Origin: Candidatus Binataceae bacterium
Lineage (GTDB): Bacteria; Desulfobacterota; Binatia; Binatales; Binataceae
Length of the DNA: 36,020 nucleotides
NCBI GenBank assembly: GCA_035294265.1
Contig: DATGLK010000015.1
Coordinates: 1 to 36,020 of the forward strand
Direction: 5' to 3'
A program made the position numbers and the translations under genes. Below, in pieces: positions 17,366-25,287 of this stretch; the stretch's first letter is position 1, and every line of letters starts with the position of its first letter. The notes below the pieces were generated by a model. It searched no databases, was not told the origin of the DNA, and worked only from the letters and a program-made list of their open reading frames with translations.

Positions 17366-18886
17366 ATGGCTTACGACATCCAGCGCCAGGTGGCGCTTAT
17401 TTTCGAGGAATCGGTGCCCGGGCGGCGCGGTGTCGATTTGAGCGATGGCGAGCGCAGCCTGGCTCATGCGCGCGAGCTTTTGGGCGAGGCGCTGTGCCGT
17501 GAGGACATCGAGGGTTTTCCCGAAGTCAGCGAGCCGCAGGCGCTGCGCCATTTCTTGCGGCTATCCCAGCTCAACTTCAGCCAGGCGCTCCAGTTCTACC
17601 CGCTCGGATCGTGCACCATGAAGTACAATCCCGTGCTCGACGACGAGCTGGCTGCGCTGCCTGGCTTCTCCGCGCTCCATCCCCACACCCCGGCCGAGTT
17701 GGCTCAGGGCGCGCTCGAACTGATGGCGCAACTGGAGGCGGCGTTGGCTGAGATCAGTGGGATGGACGCCGTGTCGCTGCATCCCGCCGCCGGGGCGCAA
17801 GGCGAGTTGGCGGGTTTGCTGATCGTGCGAGCCTGGTTTGCCAAGCAGGGGGCGGCGCGCCGAAAAGTGATCATTCCCGATACCGCGCACGGGACTAATC
17901 CGGCAAGCTGCAGCCTGGCGGGATTCGAAACTGTGGTCGCGCGTTCCAACGCGCGCGGCTTTTTGGAGGTAGAGGAGGTCCGCCGCCTGCTCAGCGATGA
18001 GGTTGCCGCCCTGATGGTGACCAATCCCAACACCGAGGGAATTTTCGAGCCCGAGATCGTGGCAATTGCGCAAGCCCTGCACGAGCGCGGCGCACTGTTA
18101 TATCTGGATGGTGCCAATCTCAACGCTTTGTTGGGCGTGGCCAAGCCGGGAGACATGGGCGCGGATCTGGCACATATCAATTTGCATAAAACTTTTTCCA
18201 CCCCGCACGGAGGCGGCGGGCCCGGGGCCGGACCCTTGGCCGTCAAGCGCCATCTGGAGCCCTTTTTGCCCCATCCACGGCTGATGCGAAATGCGGCGGG
18301 TAGTTTGGAAATCGACCCCAATCGGCCCGATTCGATCGGCCGCTTGCGCGCCTTCCACGGCAACTTTGCCATTTTGGCGCGGGCCTACGCTTACATCCTG
18401 GCGATGGGCGGGGACGGTTGCGCTCTGGCCAGCCGAATCGCAATTCTAAACGCCAACTACGTGCGCAAGCGGCTGATGCGCTATCGCAGCGCCTCGCCGG
18501 AGCCTTCGATGCATGAATGCGTGCTGACCCACGACCTAGAGGGCAAGGTGGACGTCAGCACGCTTGATATCGCCAAGCGGCTGTTGGACTTCGGGATTCA
18601 TCCCCCGACTATCTATTTCCCGCTTACCGTGGCCGGCGCCCTGATGATAGAGCCTACGGAAAGCGAAAGTCGCGAGACCTTGGATCGCTTCATCGCCGCG
18701 ATGGAACAGGTTTACGACGAAGCGCTGCAACAACCCTCATTGGCCAAGAAGGCGCCCCATCATTTGCCCGTGAGCCGGGTAGACGAAGTCGAAGCGGCGC
18801 GCCATCCAAATTTGCGCTGGCAGGCCACGCCCCTGCGCGGACGCGATAATTCCGATAGATTCGGCCCGTTAGCAGGTCGCCAATAA
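17366..18886 (+). CDS. gcvPB: Glycine dehydrogenase (decarboxylating) subunit 2, PLP subunit
   Basis: A 506-residue PLP-bearing half of the split P protein. The start is ATG 17366, preceded by TAGGAG at 17347-17352; longer in-frame starts would overlap gcvPA. Visible motifs are FYPLGSCTMKYNP (78-89), HPAAGAQGELAG (139-150), DTAHGTNPASC (172-182), YLDGANLNA with the PLP-contacting Asp and INLHKTFSTPHGGGGPG with the Schiff-base Lys275. It closes the five-gene plus-strand block metH-metF-gcvT-gcvPA-gcvPB. No clear hairpin terminator is visible in the 83 bp to the convergent gene. With gcvPA it gives a complete P protein, and only the H protein and the L protein (lipoamide dehydrogenase) are missing from the window. 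Confidence 0.96.
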   Translation: MAYDIQRQVALIFEESVPGRRGVDLSDGERSLAHARELLGEALCREDIEGFPEVSEPQALRHFLRLSQLNFSQALQFYPLGSCTMKYNPVLDDELAALPGFSALHPHTPAELAQGALELMAQLEAALAEISGMDAVSLHPAAGAQGELAGLLIVRAWFAKQGAARRKVIIPDTAHGTNPASCSLAGFETVVARSNARGFLEVEEVRRLLSDEVAALMVTNPNTEGIFEPEIVAIAQALHERGALLYLDGANLNALLGVAKPGDMGADLAHINLHKTFSTPHGGGGPGAGPLAVKRHLEPFLPHPRLMRNAAGSLEIDPNRPDSIGRLRAFHGNFAILARAYAYILAMGGDGCALASRIAILNANYVRKRLMRYRSASPEPSMHECVLTHDLEGKVDVSTLDIAKRLLDFGIHPPTIYFPLTVAGALMIEPTESESRETLDRFIAAMEQVYDEALQQPSLAKKAPHHLPVSRVDEVEAARHPNLRWQATPLRGRDNSDRFGPLAGRQ

Positions 18887-18969
18887 ACTTCGCGGCGTGC
18901 CTTTCATCTCCTCATCGGTGCCATCTCCATGCGTGCCAGCTCCATTCCATGCGTCATTGTTTGGCTTGT

Positions 18970-21858
18970 TCAGTTGGCCACTGTGACGGTGATCGAGGTG
19001 ATGTAGAGTTGGCCACTGGAATTCTTGACCTGGGCGTCGATGGTGTGTTGGCCGTCGGGCACGCTGGTAGTGTTCCAACTGAATGTCAGTGGCGGCGAAG
19101 AGGCAAGATAATTGCCGTCGATGTGAATATTGACCCACGAGCCCGCGGGCGGACTGGGTTCGCTGACGACGATCGAGATCGTTCCCACCACCGTGGCGCC
19201 ATTAGCCGGCGAGGTAATGGTGACAATCGCGGGGGTCGCGGTTGAAGTTGGAGTCGCGGTGATCGCCTCTGTGCCGGTGGGTGTGGCGGTCGGAGCCAGG
19301 GTCGGGGTCGCGGTCGCCATCGTGGTGGCGGTAGGTGTGGGCGTCGCCGCCTGAGTGGCGGTGGCTGTCGGAGTCGCCCCCTGATTGTCAACAGTGACGG
19401 TGATCGAGGTGATGTAGAGCTGGCCGCTGGAATTCTTGACCTGGGCGTCGATGGTATGTTGGCCGTTGGCCACGCTAGTCGTGTCCCAAGTGAAAGTCAG
19501 GGGCGGCGAAGAGGCCAGGTAGTTACCGTCGATATGGATGTTGACCCAGGAGCCGGGGGGCGGACTGGGTTCGCTGACCACGATCGAAATGCTCCCCGAT
19601 ACGGTTGCACCATTGGCCGGCGCGGTGATCGTAACGATTGCCGGCGTTGCGGTCGGAACCGGAGTTGCGGTTGGCGCGGTAGTCGGCGTCACGCTGACCG
19701 TAACGGTGGGCGTTGCGGTTACCGTGACACTCGCAGTGGCGGTTGCCGTCGGAGTTGCTGTGGCGGTCATTGTGCTGGTCGGGGTCGCGGTCGGCGTCGA
19801 CGTTGGGGTTCCGGTCGCCGTCGTGGTGGCGGTGGGGGTTGGGGAGGCACCATTATTGTTGACGGTGACCGTGATCGAGGTGATGAAGAGCTGGCCGCTG
19901 GAATTCTTGACCTGGGCGTCGATGGTATGTTGACCGTTGCCCACGCTGGTGGTGTTCCAACTGAAGGTCAGGGGCGGCGAAGAGGCCAGGTAGTTGCCGT
20001 CGACATGGATGTTGACCCAGGAGCCGGGGGGCGGACTGGGCTCGCTGACTACGATCGAAATCGTCCCGGAGACGGTAGCGCCGTTGGTCGGTGAGACGAT
20101 CGTAACGATTCCCGGCGTCGCGGTAGGCAGCGGCGTGGTGGTCGGGGTTGCAGTTGGCGTCGGCGTCGGGCTGGACAGGCCAAAGACAGTCAGTTGGCCC
20201 GCGCCGGGGACGCCGCCGCCGGTATACACCTTGCCGTTGGCTATGGTGGGAATCAGGAAAGGAAAGCTGGGGGTGGTCCAGTTGGTTACCTGCAGATCGG
20301 TCACGATTTGATGGGTCAGGTCAGTGGCATCGTACGCCTCCAGCAGCGCATTTCCCGGTGGATTGGGCCGTTGGATCGCCCAGAGGATCGCGCTGCCCGC
20401 TGCTGTGCCATTCGAGGAAACCACCGGGATGGTTCCGCCGCTGGGAAACTGGGTTGCGGTCTGGTTGACGCCGTCAAAGGACATCGCAGAGTTTTGCAGG
20501 GTATAAGCTTTCAAATGGTCGCTGCTGCCGGCCCAGTACAGATAGGTATTGCTAGCTCCATCCTGGTAGTAGCCCGCGATCCCGTAGGCCGCGTCACGAT
20601 TGTCGGTAGTGGTGGGCGCTTGTCCCAGGACCCGCCACAATTTCTGAACCACGTTATCGGTGCAGGCAGTGGTAGTATCGGTAAAGCCAGCGGGCGGAGG
20701 CGTATACTGGCCCATATCTCCCGTATTTAGCAGGTAGATCGTGCCTTCCTTTCCCGCCAGCGCCGCCAACGATGTTCCCGGGATCAGCAGCACACCACCC
20801 GATCCCAGATCGACATCGTTGCTGTCCAAAAATGCTTGATTACACGGAGTGAAATAATCGGTAAGCGACAGATCGAAGCCCAGCTTAAGCGTGGTGTCGC
20901 CGTAATCGCCGGCGCCATCGTACAGCGAATTGCTCGTAGAGGCGTAGATCGAGGTGGAATCGGCCGCCAACCCCAGGCCAGAGGTCCAGAAGCCAGCGCC
21001 GGTATCCTGACCGCAAGCCAAGTTGGGCGAGGTGCTGATCACGTTGTTCTGCACCAAGGTGGTCTTGTCGTAGCTCATTATCCAACCTTGATAGCAGTGT
21101 TGGTCCTCATAACCGCCGAATGCCACGTAAACTTCGCCATTGACCAACAACAGGGCTGTGCGACTGAACTGTGATTCAGGCGTAAAAACCTCGTTGCCGT
21201 TGCCGTCCTGCACCCCACCGGTCCCCGGATATAGACCAGTTATCTCTACCGGACTATTGGCGCGCTCTGCGCCGCTGGTGATGTCCAACGCATGGAGCCG
21301 ATGATAAAAAACTACGGGAGAAGTGGTCGTTTTGCTGGTGGTAACCACGTAGATGGTGTTGGTGGCTGGATCGATCACCGGGGTTGCTGTGATCCCGATC
21401 ACCGGGATCTTGTTGCTGCCGGTGTCCGCGGAGGTTTCCTGAGTTTCTCCCGAGGGCGTCAGATTGACATGCCATAGCGCGGGCTGACTGGTATCGGCGT
21501 CAAAGGCATAAACCGAGTTCAACTCGGTCGCTACATATATGACGTTGTGAACCGTGCCGGCGATATTGACATCGGCGACGTACAACGGTTGTCCATAGCT
21601 GACGCCGTCGAGGGTTTGCGTAAATAGCGAGCTGAAACCAGCGGCGACGTTGGAAACCGTTAACTGGGTTTCGTCCTGGTTCCAGCCCACGCGCTGATTA
21701 TTGCCTAACTGTGTGTAGATTCCCGCGACATTGGCGTTGGCAAGGCTTACGCTCCCCAGTATCAACAGAAATATCAGCCATCGCCCGATGCGGGCCGCGA
21801 AAGGGCTGGCATGGGAAACAATTCGGCGCAATTGACAGGCTTTTCGCCTAGTCGCCAT
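18970..21858 (-). CDS. Large exported protein: beta-propeller plus three Ig-like modules
   Basis: A 962-residue protein. The N-terminus has Arg/Lys-rich residues, a hydrophobic core at about 27-40 and ANA|NV near 43, a signal peptide. Residues about 45-575 look like a PQQ/YncE-type beta-propeller with repeated (I/V)YVxT strands such as NVIYVATELNSVYAFD; no catalytic residues are recognised. Three 85-residue Ig-like modules follow (584-668, 741-825, 878-962), each starting IVTI and containing GSWVNIHxDGNYLASSPPLTF, joined by Thr/Pro/Ala-rich linkers of 72 and 52 residues. The modules differ at only 9-10 of 85 positions. The last module ends at the C-terminus, with no sorting signal or anchor visible. 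The start ATG follows GAGG by 9 bp. A surface or extracellular binding role is inferred; the function is unknown. Confidence 0.88.
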   Translation of the reverse strand: MATRRKACQLRRIVSHASPFAARIGRWLIFLLILGSVSLANANVAGIYTQLGNNQRVGWNQDETQLTVSNVAAGFSSLFTQTLDGVSYGQPLYVADVNIAGTVHNVIYVATELNSVYAFDADTSQPALWHVNLTPSGETQETSADTGSNKIPVIGITATPVIDPATNTIYVVTTSKTTTSPVVFYHRLHALDITSGAERANSPVEITGLYPGTGGVQDGNGNEVFTPESQFSRTALLLVNGEVYVAFGGYEDQHCYQGWIMSYDKTTLVQNNVISTSPNLACGQDTGAGFWTSGLGLAADSTSIYASTSNSLYDGAGDYGDTTLKLGFDLSLTDYFTPCNQAFLDSNDVDLGSGGVLLIPGTSLAALAGKEGTIYLLNTGDMGQYTPPPAGFTDTTTACTDNVVQKLWRVLGQAPTTTDNRDAAYGIAGYYQDGASNTYLYWAGSSDHLKAYTLQNSAMSFDGVNQTATQFPSGGTIPVVSSNGTAAGSAILWAIQRPNPPGNALLEAYDATDLTHQIVTDLQVTNWTTPSFPFLIPTIANGKVYTGGGVPGAGQLTVFGLSSPTPTPTATPTTTPLPTATPGIVTIVSPTNGATVSGTISIVVSEPSPPPGSWVNIHVDGNYLASSPPLTFSWNTTSVGNGQHTIDAQVKNSSGQLFITSITVTVNNNGASPTPTATTTATGTPTSTPTATPTSTMTATATPTATATASVTVTATPTVTVSVTPTTAPTATPVPTATPAIVTITAPANGATVSGSISIVVSEPSPPPGSWVNIHIDGNYLASSPPLTFTWDTTSVANGQHTIDAQVKNSSGQLYITSITVTVDNQGATPTATATQAATPTPTATTMATATPTLAPTATPTGTEAITATPTSTATPAIVTITSPANGATVVGTISIVVSEPSPPAGSWVNIHIDGNYLASSPPLTFSWNTTSVPDGQHTIDAQVKNSSGQLYITSITVTVAN
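18973..20109 (-). repeat. Three near-identical 255-bp intragenic repeats
   Basis: Copies at 18973-19227, 19384-19638 and 19855-20109 encode the three Ig-like modules of the large exported protein. Spacers of 156 and 216 bp encode low-complexity ATPT-type linkers. Encoded modules are about 88-89 percent identical by direct count, and long stretches of DNA are identical. Recent internal duplication or gene conversion is the likely origin. Confidence 0.92.
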
Positions 21859-22341
21859 TAGTTTTCCTCGTTTGCCCGGTGACGCTTAAGGCGTCGCCGG
21901 TAGGGCGAGGTACTCAGGCTAGGCGAGCGAGCGAACCATCGCTGGAAAAGAAAAGAGCCGCAGGAAGATGAAAGGTTGGTAAATTCAACCTCTTGAAAAG
22001 GTCATTTGGTATAACCCTTTTCCTAGGTTTCCTTCTTTCCATTGTGCTTAACCCCGTCTAACACTTTACGTTTGCCCGCAAGGCCAGTTTACGGCGTGGG
22101 CAAGCCGCAAGTGTTTCGTAGGCCACGCTCAAGCGGTCCAAGTGCGAGCACGGTAACGTCAGGAGACCCGAATGTTGTCCGAGGGGAAACCAAAGGGCTG
22201 GGTTCGCAAGTCTAAAAAATACAACTGCGTGAAGGCCTCCTTGGCCGCGCAACCGCACCACCGACCAGACGTGGGTGTGGCGGCTTACGCGCGTAGCAAT
22301 GGAAGCAGATATGAGCTGACATCGAGGGGGAGTGGCACCTT
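21859..22341. other. 483-bp intergenic region upstream of the exported protein gene
   Basis: Lies between the end of the aldo/keto reductase gene and the start of the large exported protein gene, both on the minus strand. The part nearest the exported protein gene (21876-22023) holds several hairpins, described separately. Around 21960-22060 it is AT-richer than the flanks, a likely promoter location, but no clear -35/-10 pair was found. The portion at 22060-22341 has an open minus-strand frame that runs into the reductase gene in another frame and shows no family features, so I do not call it a gene. Confidence 0.5.
21876..22023 (-). promoter_or_regulatory. Hairpin-rich putative 5' leader
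   Basis: On the minus strand, just before the ribosome site of the large exported protein gene, four potential hairpins follow one another: 21996-22002/22017-22023 (7 bp, 14-nt loop), 21973-21978/21986-21991 (6 bp), 21930-21934/21939-21943 (5 bp) and 21876-21885/21891-21900 (10 bp with one wobble and a 5-nt loop). The last ends about 17 nt from the ATG. No known riboswitch consensus was recognised; the structures could be partly chance. Confidence 0.25.
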
Positions 22342-23214
22342 TTAGGCTGCGATTTGCGCCATCTCTTCGGATGTCAGCGATACGCGGAGGGCGCCAAAGT
22401 TTTCTTCGAAATGAGCTGGCGAAGAGGTTCCGGGAATGGGGATGATGGTGGGGGAATGGTGTAACAGCCAGGCCAGTGCGACTTGACCTGGGGTGGCATG
22501 ATGGCGAGCGGCGATGGTCTGCAAATTGCCACCGGCTCGTGCAAGGTTGCCGACAGCGAGAGGAAAATAGGGCAGGAAAGCCAGCCCCTGCTTGGCGCAA
22601 GCTCGCATCACCTCTTCGTGGCCACGGTTGGTCAGGTTGTAAGGGTTTTGTACCGAAACCACCTTCGCGATCGACTGGGCCTGGGCCAATTGCTCTTGAG
22701 AGACGTTGGACAGGCCGATATGGCGGATCTTGCCAGCGGCCTGCAACTCCACCAACGCGCCCACGGACTCGAGCAAAGGGACGTTGGGATCGGGTCGATG
22801 GAGTTGGTAGAGATCAATCCGACCTAAACGCAAGCGGCGCAGGCTCTCTTCGCATACCCGCTTGAGATGTGCGGGCCGTCCGTCGGGGGTCCATTGCCCT
22901 GGACCGGGGCGCAACATTCCGCCTTTGGTTGCGATTACCAAACCGGAGGGATAGGGATGGAGCGCTTCGGCGATTAACTCTTCGGACACTGCCGGACCGT
23001 AGGAATCGGCAGTATCGATGAAGTTAACTCCCGATGCGACCACCTGGCGTAACAGGCGTTTGGCTGCTTCCAAATCACGCGGCGGGCCCCAGATACCGGC
23101 GCCGGTTATCCGCATCGCGCCAAATCCCAATCTTAGGATGTCCAGGTCACCTCCCAAGCGAAAGTTCGTGGAAATCGACGCTGTATTGTTTCCTGCTGCT
23201 TTGTTTTCCGACAT
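22342..23214 (-). CDS. Aldo/keto reductase
   Basis: A 290-residue NAD(P)H-dependent oxidoreductase of the aldo/keto reductase superfamily, a cytosolic TIM barrel that reduces aldehydes and ketones. The catalytic tetrad is visible: Asp67 and Tyr72 in NFIDTADSYG, Lys97 in VIATKGG and His139 in YQLHRPD. GKIRHIGLSN and the late IIPIPGTSS segment, which binds the cofactor phosphate region, are also typical. AGGA stands 8 bp before the ATG. It is similar in layout to the bacterial AKRs related to YdbC/YajO-type proteins, but substrate cannot be assigned. It lies downstream of the hydrolase-SnoaL fusion on the same strand, but a strong hairpin with a distal T-run (23342-23391) stands between them, so they are probably transcribed separately. 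Confidence 0.94.
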   Translation of the reverse strand: MSENKAAGNNTASISTNFRLGGDLDILRLGFGAMRITGAGIWGPPRDLEAAKRLLRQVVASGVNFIDTADSYGPAVSEELIAEALHPYPSGLVIATKGGMLRPGPGQWTPDGRPAHLKRVCEESLRRLRLGRIDLYQLHRPDPNVPLLESVGALVELQAAGKIRHIGLSNVSQEQLAQAQSIAKVVSVQNPYNLTNRGHEEVMRACAKQGLAFLPYFPLAVGNLARAGGNLQTIAARHHATPGQVALAWLLHHSPTIIPIPGTSSPAHFEENFGALRVSLTSEEMAQIAA

Positions 23215-23341
23215 GGCTTTTTCCTGGTTATGTAATCGGGTGGTTCCGGCAGACCCCGCTTGTCGCGCGCTTTCCTTTTCTCATGGTAAGTCTGCTTTGA
23301 CTACCGGTCTAGTATCGCATGGGAAGTAGAGCGGCGTGGTC

Positions 23342-23391
23342 AAAAAAACGAGAGGGTTACGTAGCCAGCGGCCGGGCGGCCGCTGGCTACG
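23342..23391 (-). terminator. Rho-independent terminator after the hydrolase-SnoaL gene
   Basis: A perfect 14-bp GC-rich stem (23360-23373 with 23378-23391) closes a 4-nt loop. Read on the minus strand it lies 16 bp after the hydrolase stop and is followed, after 11 nt, by seven T (A run at 23342-23348). The gap before the T run is longer than in a textbook terminator. Confidence 0.7.
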
Positions 23392-23406
23392 CTGGCAAAC
23401 AACAGC

Positions 23407-24639
23407 TCAGTCGCGCCCTTGACTGTCACGCCAATGGCGCATCAAAGCGTTGGAGGGGCGGGTTTCGTCGCGGATCTTTTCGGCAGCTTCGCGTCCTACC
23501 ACTGGTAGCTTGGCGGGATCGAGCAGCCCCAATTGTACCAGCGCCGTGGCCTGGTCCCAGTGGATATGCTCGTGAACCAGCTTGTCGCCACGGAACTGGA
23601 TTATGGCGACGGTGGGGATTTCAACATATTTGCCAGTGGGTGGAATACCGGGCAGCATGAAGTCAATTTCCTTGTCATGGGTGAAGCAAAAGAGTAATTC
23701 GTCCACTACTCGGTCGGGACCAACGGTGCGCGAGACCGGGACGATCTTAGTATCGGCAGGTAGCCCGGGTATAAAATGGTACTTGTAGAAGCGGTGGAGT
23801 TCGCGCTGCCCCACTCCGCCGGTCATCACCGGGACATGATTGACGTAGGGTTCGGCGACCATGGTCTTCATCGTGGCCTCGGGGTCGTGATACTTGAACT
23901 CGAAGTCGGCATGCCGCTCCCATAGCGCGCTCAAGTCGTAGCGAGGTCCGATTGCCTGGCGCAGCAGGCCCAGGGTATGGGAATGGGCCAGCAGCGAGCA
24001 GAAACGGTCATAGGCCGGGCGGGTGGGATTGTTGAAGCCATGGCCGGCGTCGGGATAGGTGCGAAACTGGGCCTGATCGTTCCCTTTGAAGGCCGCGACA
24101 ATCGCCTCGCAGGCGGCCGGCGGCACGTAACGGTCCTGACCGGCGAAGTGGAAGAGGGCCGGGCAGCGAAGCGCGTCGGCTTCGGCCAGATGGCTTTCAA
24201 TTCCTACGCCGTAGTAGCTGACCATGGCGTCTACTGGATGGCGCGCTGCGGTCAAATAGGCCAGCTTGCCGCCTAGACAGAAGCCCACCGCGCCCACTTT
24301 TCCCGTGCATTGCGCCATCGCCCGCAGGGTCCGCAAGGTATCGCCCACGTCTCGAATACCCTGGTCGAGGTCGAAGCGGTTGCTTAGCTCAAAAGCGCGC
24401 TTGAGTTCGGCCTCCGAAGAACCCAGCGAAACGTTGCGCTCCAAGCGCCAGTACAGATCGGGCGCGATAGTGACATAGCCTTCGGCGGCGTAGAGGTCGG
24501 CTACCTCGCGTAAGTACGGCGAGACCCCGAAGACTTCCTGGAGCAGCACCAGGCCCGGACCGCTGCCGCTTTCGGGTAGGGCCAGATAAGCGTCCATCCG
24601 GCCGCCATCGGCCGTCGTGACTGAAACCGTTTTCGCCAT
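23407..24639 (-). CDS. Dienelactone hydrolase-family protein fused to a SnoaL-like domain
   Basis: A 410-residue two-domain protein. Residues 1-235 are a dienelactone hydrolase-type alpha/beta hydrolase with Cys-Asp-His triad: Cys121 in GFCLGG, Asp169 in GQDRYVP and His200 in GHGFNN; Glu36 in LLQEVFGV matches the Glu that holds the nucleophile in classical enzymes. Residues about 238-400 look like a SnoaL/NTF2-like fold (LWERHADFEFKYHDPEATMKTM, then HxHWDQATALVQLGLL). Stand-alone dienelactone hydrolases are about 235 residues, so the second domain is a genuine extension. The start is secure: AGGAGG at 24646-24651 lies 6 bp before ATG. Dienelactone hydrolases act in chloroaromatic degradation, but many homologues have other substrates and no such pathway is visible here. 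The terminator follows 16 bp after the stop. Confidence 0.9.
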   Translation of the reverse strand: MAKTVSVTTADGGRMDAYLALPESGSGPGLVLLQEVFGVSPYLREVADLYAAEGYVTIAPDLYWRLERNVSLGSSEAELKRAFELSNRFDLDQGIRDVGDTLRTLRAMAQCTGKVGAVGFCLGGKLAYLTAARHPVDAMVSYYGVGIESHLAEADALRCPALFHFAGQDRYVPPAACEAIVAAFKGNDQAQFRTYPDAGHGFNNPTRPAYDRFCSLLAHSHTLGLLRQAIGPRYDLSALWERHADFEFKYHDPEATMKTMVAEPYVNHVPVMTGGVGQRELHRFYKYHFIPGLPADTKIVPVSRTVGPDRVVDELLFCFTHDKEIDFMLPGIPPTGKYVEIPTVAIIQFRGDKLVHEHIHWDQATALVQLGLLDPAKLPVVGREAAEKIRDETRPSNALMRHWRDSQGRD

Positions 24640-24688
24640 TGAATTCCTCCTACGGAAGCGGCGCCCAGAGCTGGCGCGGTTGGGTTAT

Positions 24689-24697
24689 CCTATAGCA
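24689..24697 (-). promoter_or_regulatory. Possible extended -10 promoter of the hydrolase-SnoaL gene
   Basis: The minus strand reads TGCTATAGG, resembling an extended -10 element (TGn plus hexamer), about 50 bp before the ATG. No good -35 hexamer was found. It is part of a TATCCTATAG element that also occurs at 1210-1219. Confidence 0.25.
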
Positions 24698-24834
24698 AGG
24701 CGCAATTTTGAAAGCACCCACAGCGGCGGTCAGCGCTGGTGCGCGGGACAGGGTTGTGGCAAATACAGGATGACCGGCCTGTCCACCGGTCCGATCACAT
24801 TTGCACAGCTCACCATTGACGAGGTATCAGCCCG

Positions 24835-25239
24835 ATGTTCACCAAACGTGCGCTCTCAATCGAAGACGCGCGCCGCGTGGCGGCCGCTGCGGTAGCCGAA
24901 GCCAAAAAAAATAATTGGAACGTCAGTATCGCGATCGTCGATGATGGCGCCCATCTTCTGTATCTGGAGCGGATGGATGGCGCGGCCAAGCCTAGTGCGC
25001 TGATTTCTCAGGAAAAGGCGCGTACGGCAGCCCTTTTTCGCCGTCCTACCAAGGCGATGGAAGAGACCCTTAACAGTGGCCGGCATGGTCTGCTCGCGCT
25101 GCCCGGGGTGACCCCGGTGGAAGGGGGCATTCCGCTGATGGTGGACAACGAATGCGTGGGAGCGATCGGGGCCTCGGGCGTTCAATCGGCGCAGGATGCT
25201 CAAATCGCAAGCGCCGGCGCGGCCGCCCTGGTGGGTTAG
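24835..25239 (+). CDS. GlcG/HbpS family heme-binding-like protein
   Basis: A 134-residue protein of the GlcG/HbpS (DUF336) family, typical length about 130-145. The N-terminus LSIEDARRVAAAAVAEAKKNNWNVSIAIVDDGAHL and the pattern LPGVTPVEGGIPL ... CVGAIGASGVQSAQDAQIA are characteristic. HbpS from Streptomyces binds heme and senses redox stress; GlcG is encoded with glycolate oxidase genes. Neither context is present here, so a specific role is not assigned. There is no signal peptide. A GAGG lies roughly 11 bp before the ATG. It is followed by the Lhr helicase after 48 bp on the same strand, which may only reflect shared transcription. Confidence 0.9.
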   Translation: MFTKRALSIEDARRVAAAAVAEAKKNNWNVSIAIVDDGAHLLYLERMDGAAKPSALISQEKARTAALFRRPTKAMEETLNSGRHGLLALPGVTPVEGGIPLMVDNECVGAIGASGVQSAQDAQIASAGAAALVG

Positions 25240-25287
25240 CTTCCAAGGGGTATCGGCTGCGGCTTGCAGCGGGCTAAACTGTGGCCG

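Noticed and set aside
19538-19933. Val/Gly-rich plus-strand frame (VAVGVAVG-type repeats)
   Set aside because: It is the antisense of the ATPT-type linkers in the large exported protein; the repetitiveness comes from that linker code, not a silk- or PE-PGRS-like gene.
22058-22600. 180-codon minus-strand frame overlapping the aldo/keto reductase gene
   Set aside because: Its first part overlaps the reductase in another frame and the rest shows no recognisable motif or ribosome site.
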